Source: Hydrogenophaga sp040372165 (lineage in GTDB: Bacteria; Pseudomonadota; Gammaproteobacteria; Burkholderiales; Burkholderiaceae_C). From it: a stretch of 64,000 bases of DNA. Every line of letters starts with the position of its first letter. Within the stretch, counting starts at the first letter, position 1. The position numbers and the translations under genes were made by a program. The notes beneath the pieces are model-generated. The model saw nothing but the letters and a program-made list of their open reading frames with translations, did no database searches and was not told the DNA's origin. Where the stretch lies: NCBI RefSeq assembly GCF_040372165.1, contig NZ_BAABWG010000001.1:1-64000 (forward strand), read 5' to 3'. Of this stretch, positions 1 to 9,478 are shown piece by piece.

Positions 1-3000
1 TGCGCCGGTGGCGACTGACAACACCAGGCTCACACCGGAAGGTGTTGCGGTCAGTGGAAACGTGATCACGAACAACACCGGCAACGGTGTGGACAGCGAC
101 CCAGAGGGAGATACTCTGACAGTCGACGGATTCGTGGTCGCCGGTGTCGCCGGAACACCTGTCATGGGGACGCCGTTCAACATGCCTGGCGTGGGTGACA
201 TCGTGATCAACGGCGATGGCAGCTATACGTTTACGCCAGAGGCTGGCTTCTCGGGTGACGTACCGGTGATCACCTATACGTTGTCCGATGGAACAGACAC
301 TGACACGGCAGATCTGAGGATCACCGTGATCGGCGGAACAGACACGCCATCGATTGTTGGTGACAACGAAACCACGAACGAAGACACACCGGTGGAAATC
401 GACGTGCTGGCCAACGATGCGCCTGGCAGTGATGGCCCATTGACGATCACCGAAATCAATGGTCAGCCGGTTGCTCCGGGCACGCCAGTCGCGCTGCAGG
501 ACCCCGTCACGGGCACTCCGATTGGCACGGTCGAGATCCTCGATGGTGGTACCCCGGGCGACCCGACGGATGACACACTGCTGTTCACGCCTGCACCTGG
601 CTACAACGGGCCGGTGGACTTCACGTATACCGCCGAAGACCAGGTTGGCACGGCACTGGAAGCCCCTGTGCATGTGGACGTGCTTCCGCAGAATGATCCG
701 CCAGTGGCCACGGACGACGTGACCAACACGCCGGTGGGCACGCCAGTGACCATCGACGTGATGGGCAACGACTCGGACCCTGATGGTGATCCGCTGACCA
801 TCACCGAAGTCAACGGTACCCCGATCACTCCGGGCACTCCGGTGGTGATCCCTGGCGAAGGCATTGTGGCCCTCGACAACGGTGGCACGCCGGATGACCC
901 AAGCGATGATCGTCTGGTGTTCCTGCCCGACCCGGGATTCATGGGACCTGCCACCTTTGACTACACGGTGGCCGATCCTGATGGAGAGACCAGCACTGCG
1001 ACGGTTACCGTCAACGTGGGCGAAGACAATCTTCCGCCTGTGGCCAACCCGGACACCAACTCTGTTGGCGAAGATGACACCTTGACGGTAGATGCCGCCA
1101 ATGGCGTGATCCAGAGCCCTGCAGGTCAGGATGTCGACCCGAATGGCGATACGCTGTCCGTGGCAGAAGTCAACGGTGACCCTGCCCTGGTGGGCGAGCC
1201 TGTGACCGGTACCAACGGTACATTGACGCTCAACCCGGATGGTTCCTATGTGTACCAGCCCAACCCGGCCACTCAGGCTCTGGGTGCGGGTGAGTCGGTG
1301 TCGGAGACCTTTACCTATACGGTGACCGACCCGTCCGGCGAGACCGCGACAACAACGTTGACGATCGTGGTCAACGGAGCCAATGACGCCCCTGTCGCGG
1401 TGGATGACTCGGAAGTGACGCCGCCGGATACACCGGTCAGCGGAAATGTTCTGGGCAACGACAGCGATCCTGATGGGGATACGCTGACGGTGACGGAGTT
1501 CACGGTTGGAGGCACGACGTATCCAGCTGGGACGACTGTCACACTGCCATCAGTGGGCGAGCTCATCGTCAATCCCGACGGCAGCTACACGTTTACACCG
1601 GAACCGGGCTTTGAAGGTTCTGTGCCGCCGGTCACCTACACGGTGACGGATGGCGCAGACACAGCCACGGCAGATCTGACGCTTCTGGTCGATGGCGTTG
1701 ACGATCCACCGATTGCTGTGAATGACACGGTGGTCGGACAGGAAGATGAGCCTGTCACCTTTGATCCGCGGACCAATGACATTGATCCCGAAGGCGAGCC
1801 GCTTTCGATCACCGAGATCAACGGCCAACCCATCAGTGTGGGCAGCCCGATCACGATCTACGATCCGGCAGACGGAGTGACCCCCATCGGTGAAATGAGC
1901 CTGGAGCCAGACGGACGCCTGACGTTCGATCCGGTGCCAGACTACTTCAACACCACGCCGGTGCCGGTGCAATACACGGTGGTCGACCCGCAAGGCAATC
2001 CTGCCACCGCGACGATCAACATCACCATCAACCCGGTGAATGATCCTCCAGTGGCCGTGGACGACGGGCCGGTGCCAACTGTCCCTGACGAGCCCGTCAG
2101 CGGTAACGTGATCGACAACGATTCGGATCCCGAGGGTGATCCGCTGCAAGTCGTCGACTTCACTATTGCCGGTCTGCCGGGCCCGATTGCAGCTGGTACG
2201 CTGACGGTCATTCCGGGAGTGGGTACGCTGGTGATCAATCCGGATGGCGGATTCACGTTCGATCCGGATGCAGGCTACCTTGGCCCAGTGCCGCCGGTCA
2301 CGTACACGCTTTCCGATGGCGCTCTGACCAGCACAGCGACGCTGAGCTTTGAAGACGTGGCGCAGCCACCAACTTCGTTGCCACCAGCACCTTCGCCGGC
2401 ACCAGCGCCCACGCCTGCACCAGCACCTGCCCCTGTGGCAGTGGTTCCGCCGGCACCCGCGCCTGAGGACATTCGCCAGCCTGGCTGGGGAGATGAGTCT
2501 GAAACACCGAATTTGCCGGTGCAATATATCCCTTATCCTGCTACCAACTCATTGCACGTTCTGTACGCTGTAGGTAATTCTCAGACAGAAGCCGCGATTC
2601 GTGGTTCGATCACAGGAGGAATTCAGGCGGGCGCTCCGCTGATGGGTGAGGCAATGGCGATGCGGCCGGATGGCTTGCTCTTCCGCTCTCCGGACGAGCT
2701 CTCCATGCAGCCTTCGCTGTTTGTGCAGCACGCTGTGCGTCACGAGCCGCTGGATATGTCGCACACGCTGCATGTTCAGTTGGCGGTTCGCTCATCGCAA
2801 GTGGAGGCGGAAGTCCGGGATGCTGCGATCAATTCGCTCAACTCGGCCAATCCGGTCTTCGACAGCTTGCTGGATCCGTTTGCCTTGGGCGCAGCCGCGC
2901 CGGAGGGTAGCGAATCTGCTGTGGCTGAAGCGGCTCCTGAAAGGCCAGAAGCCGCCCGAAGTGTGGTTGCTGCAGAGAGCAGTGACTCGCTGAAAGCGGA

Positions 3001-3169
3001 GCAGATTGAAACCAATGTAGAGGGACAGGCTCAAGTGACTGACCATACGACCGAAATAGCAGTAGATAAGCCGAAAGCCGCTGTGGGTTTCCGTGCCCAA
3101 CTGTCTCGCATGGCATCCGACTGGGGTGCAAGCACCCGACCTGTTACCCGCACTGCCGTTAAAAGCTGA
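1..3169 (+). CDS. Giant Ig-like/VCBS-type tandem-repeat protein, C-terminal part (5' end outside window)
   Basis: The frame is open at the first base, so the start lies upstream. About 780 visible residues form at least seven repeats of roughly 105-115 residues, each opening with a PPVAxDD-like motif followed by GNDSDPDGDxLT and ending in YTVTDxxG-like strands, as in bacterial Ig/cadherin-like (Big_9, VCBS) adhesin repeats. A Pro/Ala-rich linker follows (about residues 784-825 of the visible part), then a ~230-residue C-terminal region that is not Ig-like. That region holds three related segments, LHVLYAVGNSQTEAAIR, LFVQHAVRHEPL and LHVQLAVRSSQVEAEVR. The family is normally a secreted or surface adhesin. 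Genes for an outer-membrane channel, two adaptors and an M50-HlyD protein follow immediately, so I infer these export or process it. No RTX nonapeptides are visible in this part. Substrate status is inference. Confidence 0.8.
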   Translation, partial: APVATDNTRLTPEGVAVSGNVITNNTGNGVDSDPEGDTLTVDGFVVAGVAGTPVMGTPFNMPGVGDIVINGDGSYTFTPEAGFSGDVPVITYTLSDGTDTDTADLRITVIGGTDTPSIVGDNETTNEDTPVEIDVLANDAPGSDGPLTITEINGQPVAPGTPVALQDPVTGTPIGTVEILDGGTPGDPTDDTLLFTPAPGYNGPVDFTYTAEDQVGTALEAPVHVDVLPQNDPPVATDDVTNTPVGTPVTIDVMGNDSDPDGDPLTITEVNGTPITPGTPVVIPGEGIVALDNGGTPDDPSDDRLVFLPDPGFMGPATFDYTVADPDGETSTATVTVNVGEDNLPPVANPDTNSVGEDDTLTVDAANGVIQSPAGQDVDPNGDTLSVAEVNGDPALVGEPVTGTNGTLTLNPDGSYVYQPNPATQALGAGESVSETFTYTVTDPSGETATTTLTIVVNGANDAPVAVDDSEVTPPDTPVSGNVLGNDSDPDGDTLTVTEFTVGGTTYPAGTTVTLPSVGELIVNPDGSYTFTPEPGFEGSVPPVTYTVTDGADTATADLTLLVDGVDDPPIAVNDTVVGQEDEPVTFDPRTNDIDPEGEPLSITEINGQPISVGSPITIYDPADGVTPIGEMSLEPDGRLTFDPVPDYFNTTPVPVQYTVVDPQGNPATATINITINPVNDPPVAVDDGPVPTVPDEPVSGNVIDNDSDPEGDPLQVVDFTIAGLPGPIAAGTLTVIPGVGTLVINPDGGFTFDPDAGYLGPVPPVTYTLSDGALTSTATLSFEDVAQPPTSLPPAPSPAPAPTPAPAPAPVAVVPPAPAPEDIRQPGWGDESETPNLPVQYIPYPATNSLHVLYAVGNSQTEAAIRGSITGGIQAGAPLMGEAMAMRPDGLLFRSPDELSMQPSLFVQHAVRHEPLDMSHTLHVQLAVRSSQVEAEVRDAAINSLNSANPVFDSLLDPFALGAAAPEGSESAVAEAAPERPEAARSVVAAESSDSLKAEQIETNVEGQAQVTDHTTEIAVDKPKAAVGFRAQLSRMASDWGASTRPVTRTAVKS

Positions 3170-3196
3170 TCAAATCATTCTGAAGAGGAAATGACA

Positions 3197-5077
3197 ATGA
3201 AAAAGAACCAAGCAATCACCGCTCAGCGCAACTCGCTGCTCGCGCGCAGCGCGGTGGTATTGGCGTGTGCTGCCGTCATGGCTGGCTGTAGCGTCGCACC
3301 CAAGGCTCTGACGGCAGATGAGGTGCGCGACCGTGTCAAGGAAGACACGGCACTCATGTACGAAAACCAGGAGAAAATTCAAGCTCCTGTGTCGATGGAA
3401 GAAGCGATCGCCCGTGCACTGAAGTACAACCTGGACTATCGACTCAAGCGCATGGAGTCGGCGCTGGCACTGGGCCTGACGGACTATGCCAGCATGGACA
3501 TGCTGCCGCAGTTGGTAGCGTCGGCTGGCTATCGCGACCGCAACAACTTCAGTGGTGGCACCAGCATTGGCATTCTCGATGGAGAGGTCTCTGATCGTCC
3601 CACCAGCTCGGACGAGCGCCGCCACAACCTGAGCAGCATCGAGTTCTCCTGGAATGTTCTGGATTTTGGCGTTTCCTACTACCGCGCTCGCCAGCAGAGC
3701 GACCAGTTCCTGATCGCCGAAGAGCGCCGCCGCAAAGTGGTGCAAAACCTGATGCAGGACGTTCGCGCCGCCTATTGGCGTGCTCTGGGTGCCCAGCGCC
3801 TGGAAGCCAAGGCAGACGAGATCATGAAGAAGGCCAATGTGGCCTTGAACCGCTCACAGGAAGCTGAGAAACAGAAGATCATTCCTCCTGGCGTTGCGCT
3901 CAAGTATCAACGTGCGCTGCTCGATGCCACGACGCTTCTGAACCAGCGTCGCCAGGACCTGGAGTTCGCCAAGCGTGAACTGGCGGCTTTGATGAACGTG
4001 CCAAGCGGCGTGACGTTCTCGGTGGCCGAAGCCAAAGAGCTGGAGCTGCCCGCAGCGCCTCGCGACATGGACAAGCTCGAGGAGACCGCTCTGCTGCAGC
4101 GGCCGGAACTGCGCGAAGAGGATTTCCGCAAGCGCATCACGGCTGATGAGGCGCGCAAGCAGATTCTTGGCCTTCTCCCCGGTCTGTCGATCAGCTTTGG
4201 CAAATACCATGACTCCAATCGCTTCCTCTACAACAGCGGCTGGAGCGAAGGTGGTGTCAACGTGGCATGGAACCTGATGCGTCTGGTGTCCATTCCGGCC
4301 ATGAATCGCGCCCAGAAGTATCAGGAAGAGACGGACAAGGCTCGCCGCATGGCGCTTTCCATGGCCATTCTGACGCAAACGCGTGTGGCTGCAGAGCGTT
4401 ATCGCATGGCTCTACAGGACTACAAGCTGGCCGATCAGGCTGCTCAGGTGGACGAACGTCTGGCAGGCTACACACGTGCGTCGGTTTCCTCCAAGCTCGA
4501 TAGCGAGCTTGAAGCCATCCGCACGGAAGCCAAGGCAGTGTTGGGCGCGTACCAGCGTGCCAACGCCTATGCCAACGCTCACATTGCCTTCGGACGACTG
4601 TACAACTCGGTTGGATTCGATCCGATCGCTGATGATTTTGAAGACAACAACCTGCAAGAGCTGACCACCCGTGTCGGGCAGCACCTCAATGCTGTCCAGC
4701 AGGATGCCTTCTCCATGTCATCCAACCTGTTTGGACGTGCCCCTTCCGTGCGACTCGACCTCGCCGGCATTGAAGATCCGATTCAGCAAGTTCGGATGAA
4801 GGCCATGGTGGCGGAACTCCTGAACCGACATGACATCGAAACTGAAGGTGGTCAGGGCCAGTCGCTGCGCTTGTCGTTCGCGTCCACCCCGACCAATGGT
4901 GTCGAGCGCGCATCGTGGACCTTGGGTCTGGTGGGCGAAGATGGTCAGGTGAAGCAGGAAGCCCGCTTTGCAACCACTTTGCCTGCAGATGCACGCCGTT
5001 CGATGTATGAGTCGAGCCTGATGGCGGCCATGAACGCCAAGCTCGGCGATATCAAAACCTGGCTGAACGCTGAATGA
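3197..5077 (+). CDS. TolC-family outer-membrane efflux lipoprotein
   Basis: Outer-membrane channel of the TolC/OEP type, expected to connect with the periplasmic adaptors encoded next to it. The N-terminus has a lipoprotein signal with lipobox VMAGC (Cys31). Long amphipathic helical stretches rich in Ala, Arg, Glu and Gln follow (about residues 45-480), as in the two TolC repeat units. About 145 C-terminal residues (from roughly 480) extend past the usual TolC core and are not recognised. The start at 3197 is preferred over the in-frame ATG at 3191 because GAGGA at 3185-3189 sits at a normal distance only from 3197. The gene begins 27 bases after the giant repeat protein and its stop overlaps the next start (ATGA), so the genes are probably cotranscribed. 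Confidence 0.85.
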   Translation: MKKNQAITAQRNSLLARSAVVLACAAVMAGCSVAPKALTADEVRDRVKEDTALMYENQEKIQAPVSMEEAIARALKYNLDYRLKRMESALALGLTDYASMDMLPQLVASAGYRDRNNFSGGTSIGILDGEVSDRPTSSDERRHNLSSIEFSWNVLDFGVSYYRARQQSDQFLIAEERRRKVVQNLMQDVRAAYWRALGAQRLEAKADEIMKKANVALNRSQEAEKQKIIPPGVALKYQRALLDATTLLNQRRQDLEFAKRELAALMNVPSGVTFSVAEAKELELPAAPRDMDKLEETALLQRPELREEDFRKRITADEARKQILGLLPGLSISFGKYHDSNRFLYNSGWSEGGVNVAWNLMRLVSIPAMNRAQKYQEETDKARRMALSMAILTQTRVAAERYRMALQDYKLADQAAQVDERLAGYTRASVSSKLDSELEAIRTEAKAVLGAYQRANAYANAHIAFGRLYNSVGFDPIADDFEDNNLQELTTRVGQHLNAVQQDAFSMSSNLFGRAPSVRLDLAGIEDPIQQVRMKAMVAELLNRHDIETEGGQGQSLRLSFASTPTNGVERASWTLGLVGEDGQVKQEARFATTLPADARRSMYESSLMAAMNAKLGDIKTWLNAE

Positions 5078-5889
5078 CCTCCTATTTCTCCAAGTTGACC
5101 CTTCGCCGCATTCGGCAGCTGTCGGCGCCGTTCGCCCTGGTCGGAGCCCTGTCTGCCTCCGGCCTGTCGTGGGCTGCCGGCCCGGCGGGTGCTCAGCCTG
5201 CTGCTCCGGCAGCGACTGTGTCGATGTCCGAGCCGGTGCGTGCACTGGTTATCGCTGCAGGTGAGACCACTTTGGCCAGCCCTGTGGCTGGTCGAATCGT
5301 CATGGTCTATGCTGCCTTGGGTCAGCCATTCAGCAAGGGGCGCGTGCTGGTCAAGCTTGACTGTGACGAACATCAGGCCAAGCTGGCCATGGCCAAGGCA
5401 GAACTGGCCGCGGCCAACGATCAGTACGAAGCCAAGCTGCGGATGCAGGGCCTGGAGCAGGCCAGCGACGTGGAAGTCTCCCTGGCTGCCAGCGAAGTCG
5501 CCAAGAACAAGGCTCAGGTTGACTTGCAGCAGTTCCAGATCTCACAGTGCTCGATCCGTGCACCCTGGGCGGGCAATACGGCCAATCTGCATGTCAAGAA
5601 CTACATGAGCGTGACGGCTGGACAGCCTCTGCTGGACCTGGTCCGGTCGGGACACATGAGAGTCAAAGCCAACGTGCCATCGAAGTGGCTCAAGCAGCTG
5701 GCGCCGGGAAATCGTTTTTCCGTGAAGGTGGATGAGACTGGCAAAACCTACGAGGCTCGCTTGCGGCTGATCAACAGCCGTATCGACCCTGTCAGTCAGA
5801 CCATCGAGGTTGAAGGTACGATGCTGGAGCTCCACGAAGACCTTTTGCCAGGCATGAGTGGGCAGGCAACTTTCTCATCAGCGAACTGA
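5074..5889 (+). CDS. HlyD-type periplasmic adaptor (membrane fusion protein)
   Basis: Periplasmic adaptor that would bridge an inner-membrane component and the TolC-like channel. A cleavable signal peptide is likely (basic start, hydrophobic core, then a cleavage region around SWAAGPAGA). The mature part has a biotinyl-lipoyl-like half (SPVAGRIVMVYAALGQPFSK), a short coiled-coil hairpin (about residues 100-150), the second lipoyl half and a beta-barrel domain ending in LLPGMSGQATF. It is short for the family (271 residues). The start overlaps the preceding stop as ATGA; the next gene begins 9 bases downstream. The family assignment is clear from the fold-type motifs; the exported substrate is inferred from context. 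Confidence 0.85.
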   Translation: MTSYFSKLTLRRIRQLSAPFALVGALSASGLSWAAGPAGAQPAAPAATVSMSEPVRALVIAAGETTLASPVAGRIVMVYAALGQPFSKGRVLVKLDCDEHQAKLAMAKAELAAANDQYEAKLRMQGLEQASDVEVSLAASEVAKNKAQVDLQQFQISQCSIRAPWAGNTANLHVKNYMSVTAGQPLLDLVRSGHMRVKANVPSKWLKQLAPGNRFSVKVDETGKTYEARLRLINSRIDPVSQTIEVEGTMLELHEDLLPGMSGQATFSSAN

Positions 5890-5898
5890 CCGATAGCA

Positions 5899-7224
5899 AT
5901 GTCCGACACGCCTGATCTGGGCGTCTTGCTTCAGATCGAGGCGCGAGCGATGGCAGCCACCGGGCTGCCATCTTTGCGCTTTACCATTGTCAATGAGACA
6001 CACGCCCTGGCGTCGTACCGTCAGGCGGCGTTGTTCGAGCAGCAGATGGGCCGATTGTCGCTACAGGCTGCCTCGGGCCTTGTCAGCGTCGCCAACGATT
6101 CTCCATTCGCGGTATGGCTGACCAGGTTCGCGCAACGATTGCCGCGCGACGGCAATGTGCATTGCCTTGACTTCGAGAATGCGGCTCCAGACGACAAGGA
6201 CGGCTGGGAAGAGTGGCTGCCGGATCATCTGCTGGTGGTGCCCGTCAAGTCCGCCGATGGCAAAGAACTGGCGATCGCCCTTTATGCAAGGGAAACACCT
6301 TGGTCGGAGCAGGAAGTCCAGCTTCTTGGGCGCCTGCACCTGACCTATGCAAACTGCTACCTTGCGCTGAAGAACAGAAGACCGTCCGTATGGGCAAGGC
6401 TCGGAAACTGGTTCGGTCGCGGACGGGCCAAATGGTGGCTTCTGCTGCTGCTCGGAGCCATGTTTGTGCCGGTTCGACTGTCGGTTCTAGCCCCTGCGGA
6501 AGTGATTGCTCTGAATGCATTGGCGGTGGCTGCGCCACAAGATGGCGTGATCGGCGCCTTTGCTGTGGCACCCAACGGGCGGGTCGCAACAGGAGATCTT
6601 CTGTTCTCGCTTGATGACACGGTGTTGACCAACAAGCGACAAGTGGCCCAGAAGGCTCTGGAGGTGGCGCGTGCCGATGCACACATTGCTCAGCAAAGAG
6701 CTTTTGACGACGTTCAAAGCAAAGCCGAAGTGGCGGTAGCGCTGGGCAAGGTGCGGGAAAAAGAGGCTGAGCTGGCCGCTGTTGAGGAGCAAGCCAAGCG
6801 TGTGGAAGTTCGGGCAGATCGCGATGGGGTGGCCATCTTCAGTGATCCCAACGACTGGATCGGGCGTCCAGTGCAGACAGGTGAGCGAGTCATGCAACTG
6901 GCACAGCCGGAAGACGCAGGCATGCTGATCTGGCTGGGAACGTCCGATGCCATCGAGCTTGAAGAAGATGCCCCCGTGCGCATGTTCCTGCACACCGACC
7001 CGTTGGGACCTCGTGATGCCAGGGTGTTCGAGTCCAGCTACCAATCGTCACTTAGCCAGGATGGCGTGGCATCGTACCGCCTTCGAGCTCGCTTCAACGA
7101 TGGTGAGCCGCTGCCCCGCATTGGCTTGCGAGGAACGGCACGCCTGTCTGGCGAATGGGTGTTTCTTGGCTACTACCTCTTCAGACGCCCATTGGCAACG
7201 GTGCGCGAATGGACCGGACTGTAA
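5899..7224 (+). CDS. Membrane-anchored HlyD-type adaptor with an N-terminal cytoplasmic GAF-like domain
   Basis: Residues 1 to about 170 form a soluble domain without a signal peptide, resembling a GAF-type sensor in pattern (VNETHALASYRQAALF, DHLLVVPVKSADGKELAIALYA). A single hydrophobic segment follows at about 178-193 (WWLLLLLGAMFVPV). The rest is a HlyD-like module: a lipoyl half (APQDGVIGAFAVAPNGRVATGD), a coiled coil rich in Ala, Glu, Lys and Gln (about 245-310), a second lipoyl half (RADRDGVAIFSDPNDWIGRPV) and a beta-barrel. The layout suggests a cytoplasmic ligand-binding or protein-contact domain joined to a periplasmic adaptor. GAF is my reading of a weak pattern; the HlyD part is firm. 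It overlaps the next gene by 16 bases. Confidence 0.75.
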   Translation: MSDTPDLGVLLQIEARAMAATGLPSLRFTIVNETHALASYRQAALFEQQMGRLSLQAASGLVSVANDSPFAVWLTRFAQRLPRDGNVHCLDFENAAPDDKDGWEEWLPDHLLVVPVKSADGKELAIALYARETPWSEQEVQLLGRLHLTYANCYLALKNRRPSVWARLGNWFGRGRAKWWLLLLLGAMFVPVRLSVLAPAEVIALNALAVAAPQDGVIGAFAVAPNGRVATGDLLFSLDDTVLTNKRQVAQKALEVARADAHIAQQRAFDDVQSKAEVAVALGKVREKEAELAAVEEQAKRVEVRADRDGVAIFSDPNDWIGRPVQTGERVMQLAQPEDAGMLIWLGTSDAIELEEDAPVRMFLHTDPLGPRDARVFESSYQSSLSQDGVASYRLRARFNDGEPLPRIGLRGTARLSGEWVFLGYYLFRRPLATVREWTGL

Positions 7225-9398
7225 ACGCCTCCGAGACCTTGTCGACCAAGGTCAATGTCGTCAAGCCCCGGCAGGCGCCGAAGCCGATACCGCTGCCCGC
7301 CATCCGGGACGAGCTCAAGCTGTTTGAAGCAGCCGCCAACCATGACGGAACGCCTGCCTGGATGATCCAGGACCCGGTAAACAACCGGTTTTTCCGCATT
7401 GGCTGGCTTGAATTTGAGCTTTTGCTGCACTGGGACATGGGTGAGGCTCGAGCAGCATTGAGTCAGATCAATCAAGCCACCCCTTTGAACGCTACCCTGG
7501 CGGACGTGAAGGAAATGGTCGAGTTTCTGTCTGACAACCAGTTACTCAAAGCTGCACAGCCGTCGGATGTGGGGCGTCTGGTCAGCAGGCTCAATCGACA
7601 GAAGAAGTCGACATTCGACTGGCTGTTTCACAACTACCTGTTCTTCAGAATCCCGCTGGTTCGGCCTCAGCAGAAGCTTGAAGCCTTGCGCCCATGGTTG
7701 CAATCAATGCCTTGGGGCCTTGTGGCATGGTTGATCATGGGGCTGACCTTTGTCGGCCTGTATCTGGTGTCGCGCCAATGGGATGTCTTTGCACACACGT
7801 TTGTCGACAACCTGAGCCTCTCGGGGGTGCTGGGCTATGGGGTGGCCCTGGTGTTTGCCAAGACCTGTCATGAGCTTGGACATGCGCTTGCCGCCACGCG
7901 ATATGGCGTGCGTGTCGCTCACATGGGAGTGGCGTTCCTGGTGATGTTTCCCATGCTGTACACCGATACCGGTGAAAGCTGGCGCCTCAAGGACAATCGG
8001 CAACGGTTGCGAATCGCCTCTGCAGGCATGGCGGTTGAACTGGCTTTGGCAGGGCTGTCAACCTTTCTCTGGAGTATCACCAGTGACGGGCCTCTGCGAA
8101 ACGGACTCTTTTTCCTGGCGACGACAAGCTGGGTCATGACGCTCCTGATCAATGCCAGTCCATTCATGCGGTTTGACGGGTATTTCATTGCCAGTGACAT
8201 ACTGGATATGCCCAACCTGCACCAGCGCTCGTCTGCCATGGCGCAGACATGGCTGCGGCGGGCGCTGCTGGGCTTTGGCGATGACTGGCCTGAGACGGTG
8301 CCGGATGCCAAGCGCAAGGCGCTGATCACCTTTGCATTGACGACCTGGATTTACCGTCTGGTGGTGTTTCTCGGCATCGCAGCGCTGGTGTACTACTTCT
8401 TTTTCAAGGTGCTTGGCATCGTCATGATGGCCTTTGAGCTGTTCTGGTTCATCGGCAAACCTGTTGTGAAGGAGCTGGCTGTGTGGAAAAGCAGAAAGGA
8501 TGAGATCTTGCCTTCAAGGAAAGCTGCGATGTGGCTCACGGGCCTGGCAGGCCTGGTGGTTCTGGTGATGCCGTTTCAGAGCAGCATTCGAGGCGAGGGC
8601 TGGCTGCACGCCCGAAACCAGCACCTCATCCATGCGCCATTTCCTGCGCAGCTGGTCAAGCTGCCTGTGGCAGGGCCGGTGACTGCTGGTGCCACCTTGT
8701 TGACGCTCGATTCCCGTTCGTTGTCGATCGCACAGGATAGGGCCAGCGCACTTGCTCGTGCGCGAGAGGAACAGATTGCTGGCCTGCTCGGATTGCCTGA
8801 TGGAGAGGCGCAAAGGCGAACGCTTCAGTCACAAAAGGCCATGTTCGAGGCGGAAGCGAAGCTCAGCTCTGACGAACGCGCGCGGCTCACTCTCAGGGCG
8901 CCTTTTGCTGGCGAACTGGTCGACATCGACCCGCTTCTGTCGGAGGGCGGCTGGGTGAAGAGCCGGCAGCCGCTGGCCATGCTGATCGACCGGTCAAGCT
9001 GGGTGGTCGATGCGCTGGTAGAAGAGGCCGACCTGGCCTTGATCGAGGTGGGCGATACGGCGCGGGTACGCGTCATGACCAGTCCTGACCAATGGCTGTC
9101 TGGCGTGGTCGAGGCCATCGACGTCTCGCGGATCAACTCACTGCCTTCCGAAGCTCTGGATGCTCAGCATGGTGGCCCCATCGTCACCGTTGAGCCGCCG
9201 GATGGCCAGATCAATGGGCAGGACATTGGTCGGGTCCCCAAGGATGCCCTGTTCAGGGTCCGCGTGAAGATCGACGAGCCCCCGGTGACGCATGCCGCCA
9301 TGGCCGCTAGGGTCGTGATCGAAGGTGACGCGCACTCCTTGTTGGCACGGGCTACGCGACGCGTGGTGTCGGTTTTCGTCAGGGAGAGCGGTTTTTGA
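7209..9398 (+). CDS. PqqD-like / M50 site-2-type metalloprotease / HlyD fusion membrane protein
   Basis: A multi-domain protein of the putative peptide zinc metalloprotease type. About residues 45-115 resemble a PqqD-like winged-helix domain (DPVNNRFFRIGWLEFELLL). The membrane part carries the zinc motif HELGH at residues 221-225 and the second M50 motif with Asp323 in PFMRFDGY, both intact, within several transmembrane segments. From about residue 458 a HlyD-like lipoyl/coiled-coil/barrel module follows (RGEGWLHARNQHLIHAPFPA onward). ATG 7209 overlaps the previous gene by 16 bases and is preferred to an upstream in-frame start at 7155. M50 proteases normally cut within or near the membrane. 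Here, in a locus without an ABC transporter, it may be the inner-membrane part of the exporter or a processing protease; that is inference. Confidence 0.8.
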   Translation: MDRTVNASETLSTKVNVVKPRQAPKPIPLPAIRDELKLFEAAANHDGTPAWMIQDPVNNRFFRIGWLEFELLLHWDMGEARAALSQINQATPLNATLADVKEMVEFLSDNQLLKAAQPSDVGRLVSRLNRQKKSTFDWLFHNYLFFRIPLVRPQQKLEALRPWLQSMPWGLVAWLIMGLTFVGLYLVSRQWDVFAHTFVDNLSLSGVLGYGVALVFAKTCHELGHALAATRYGVRVAHMGVAFLVMFPMLYTDTGESWRLKDNRQRLRIASAGMAVELALAGLSTFLWSITSDGPLRNGLFFLATTSWVMTLLINASPFMRFDGYFIASDILDMPNLHQRSSAMAQTWLRRALLGFGDDWPETVPDAKRKALITFALTTWIYRLVVFLGIAALVYYFFFKVLGIVMMAFELFWFIGKPVVKELAVWKSRKDEILPSRKAAMWLTGLAGLVVLVMPFQSSIRGEGWLHARNQHLIHAPFPAQLVKLPVAGPVTAGATLLTLDSRSLSIAQDRASALARAREEQIAGLLGLPDGEAQRRTLQSQKAMFEAEAKLSSDERARLTLRAPFAGELVDIDPLLSEGGWVKSRQPLAMLIDRSSWVVDALVEEADLALIEVGDTARVRVMTSPDQWLSGVVEAIDVSRINSLPSEALDAQHGGPIVTVEPPDGQINGQDIGRVPKDALFRVRVKIDEPPVTHAAMAARVVIEGDAHSLLARATRRVVSVFVRESGF

Positions 9399-9406
9399 CA
9401 TGTTGT

Positions 9407-9428
9407 CACACACCCGGCGGTGTGTGTG
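9407..9428 (+). terminator. Inverted repeat after the M50-HlyD gene, possible terminator
   Basis: CACACACC and GGTGTGTG pair across a short GC loop just after the stop codon at 9398. There is no clear T tract, so termination is uncertain; it may only stabilise the transcript end. Confidence 0.35.
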
Positions 9429-9478
9429 CTTCAAAAACCCGTATGTGCGACTCTTGTGTCGTGAGATGATCGGTGCCT

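Noticed and set aside
1550..2524. 324-residue open frame on the minus strand within the giant repeat gene
   Set aside because: It is antisense to clear Ig-like repeats; it has no domain and arises from the biased codon use of the repeats.
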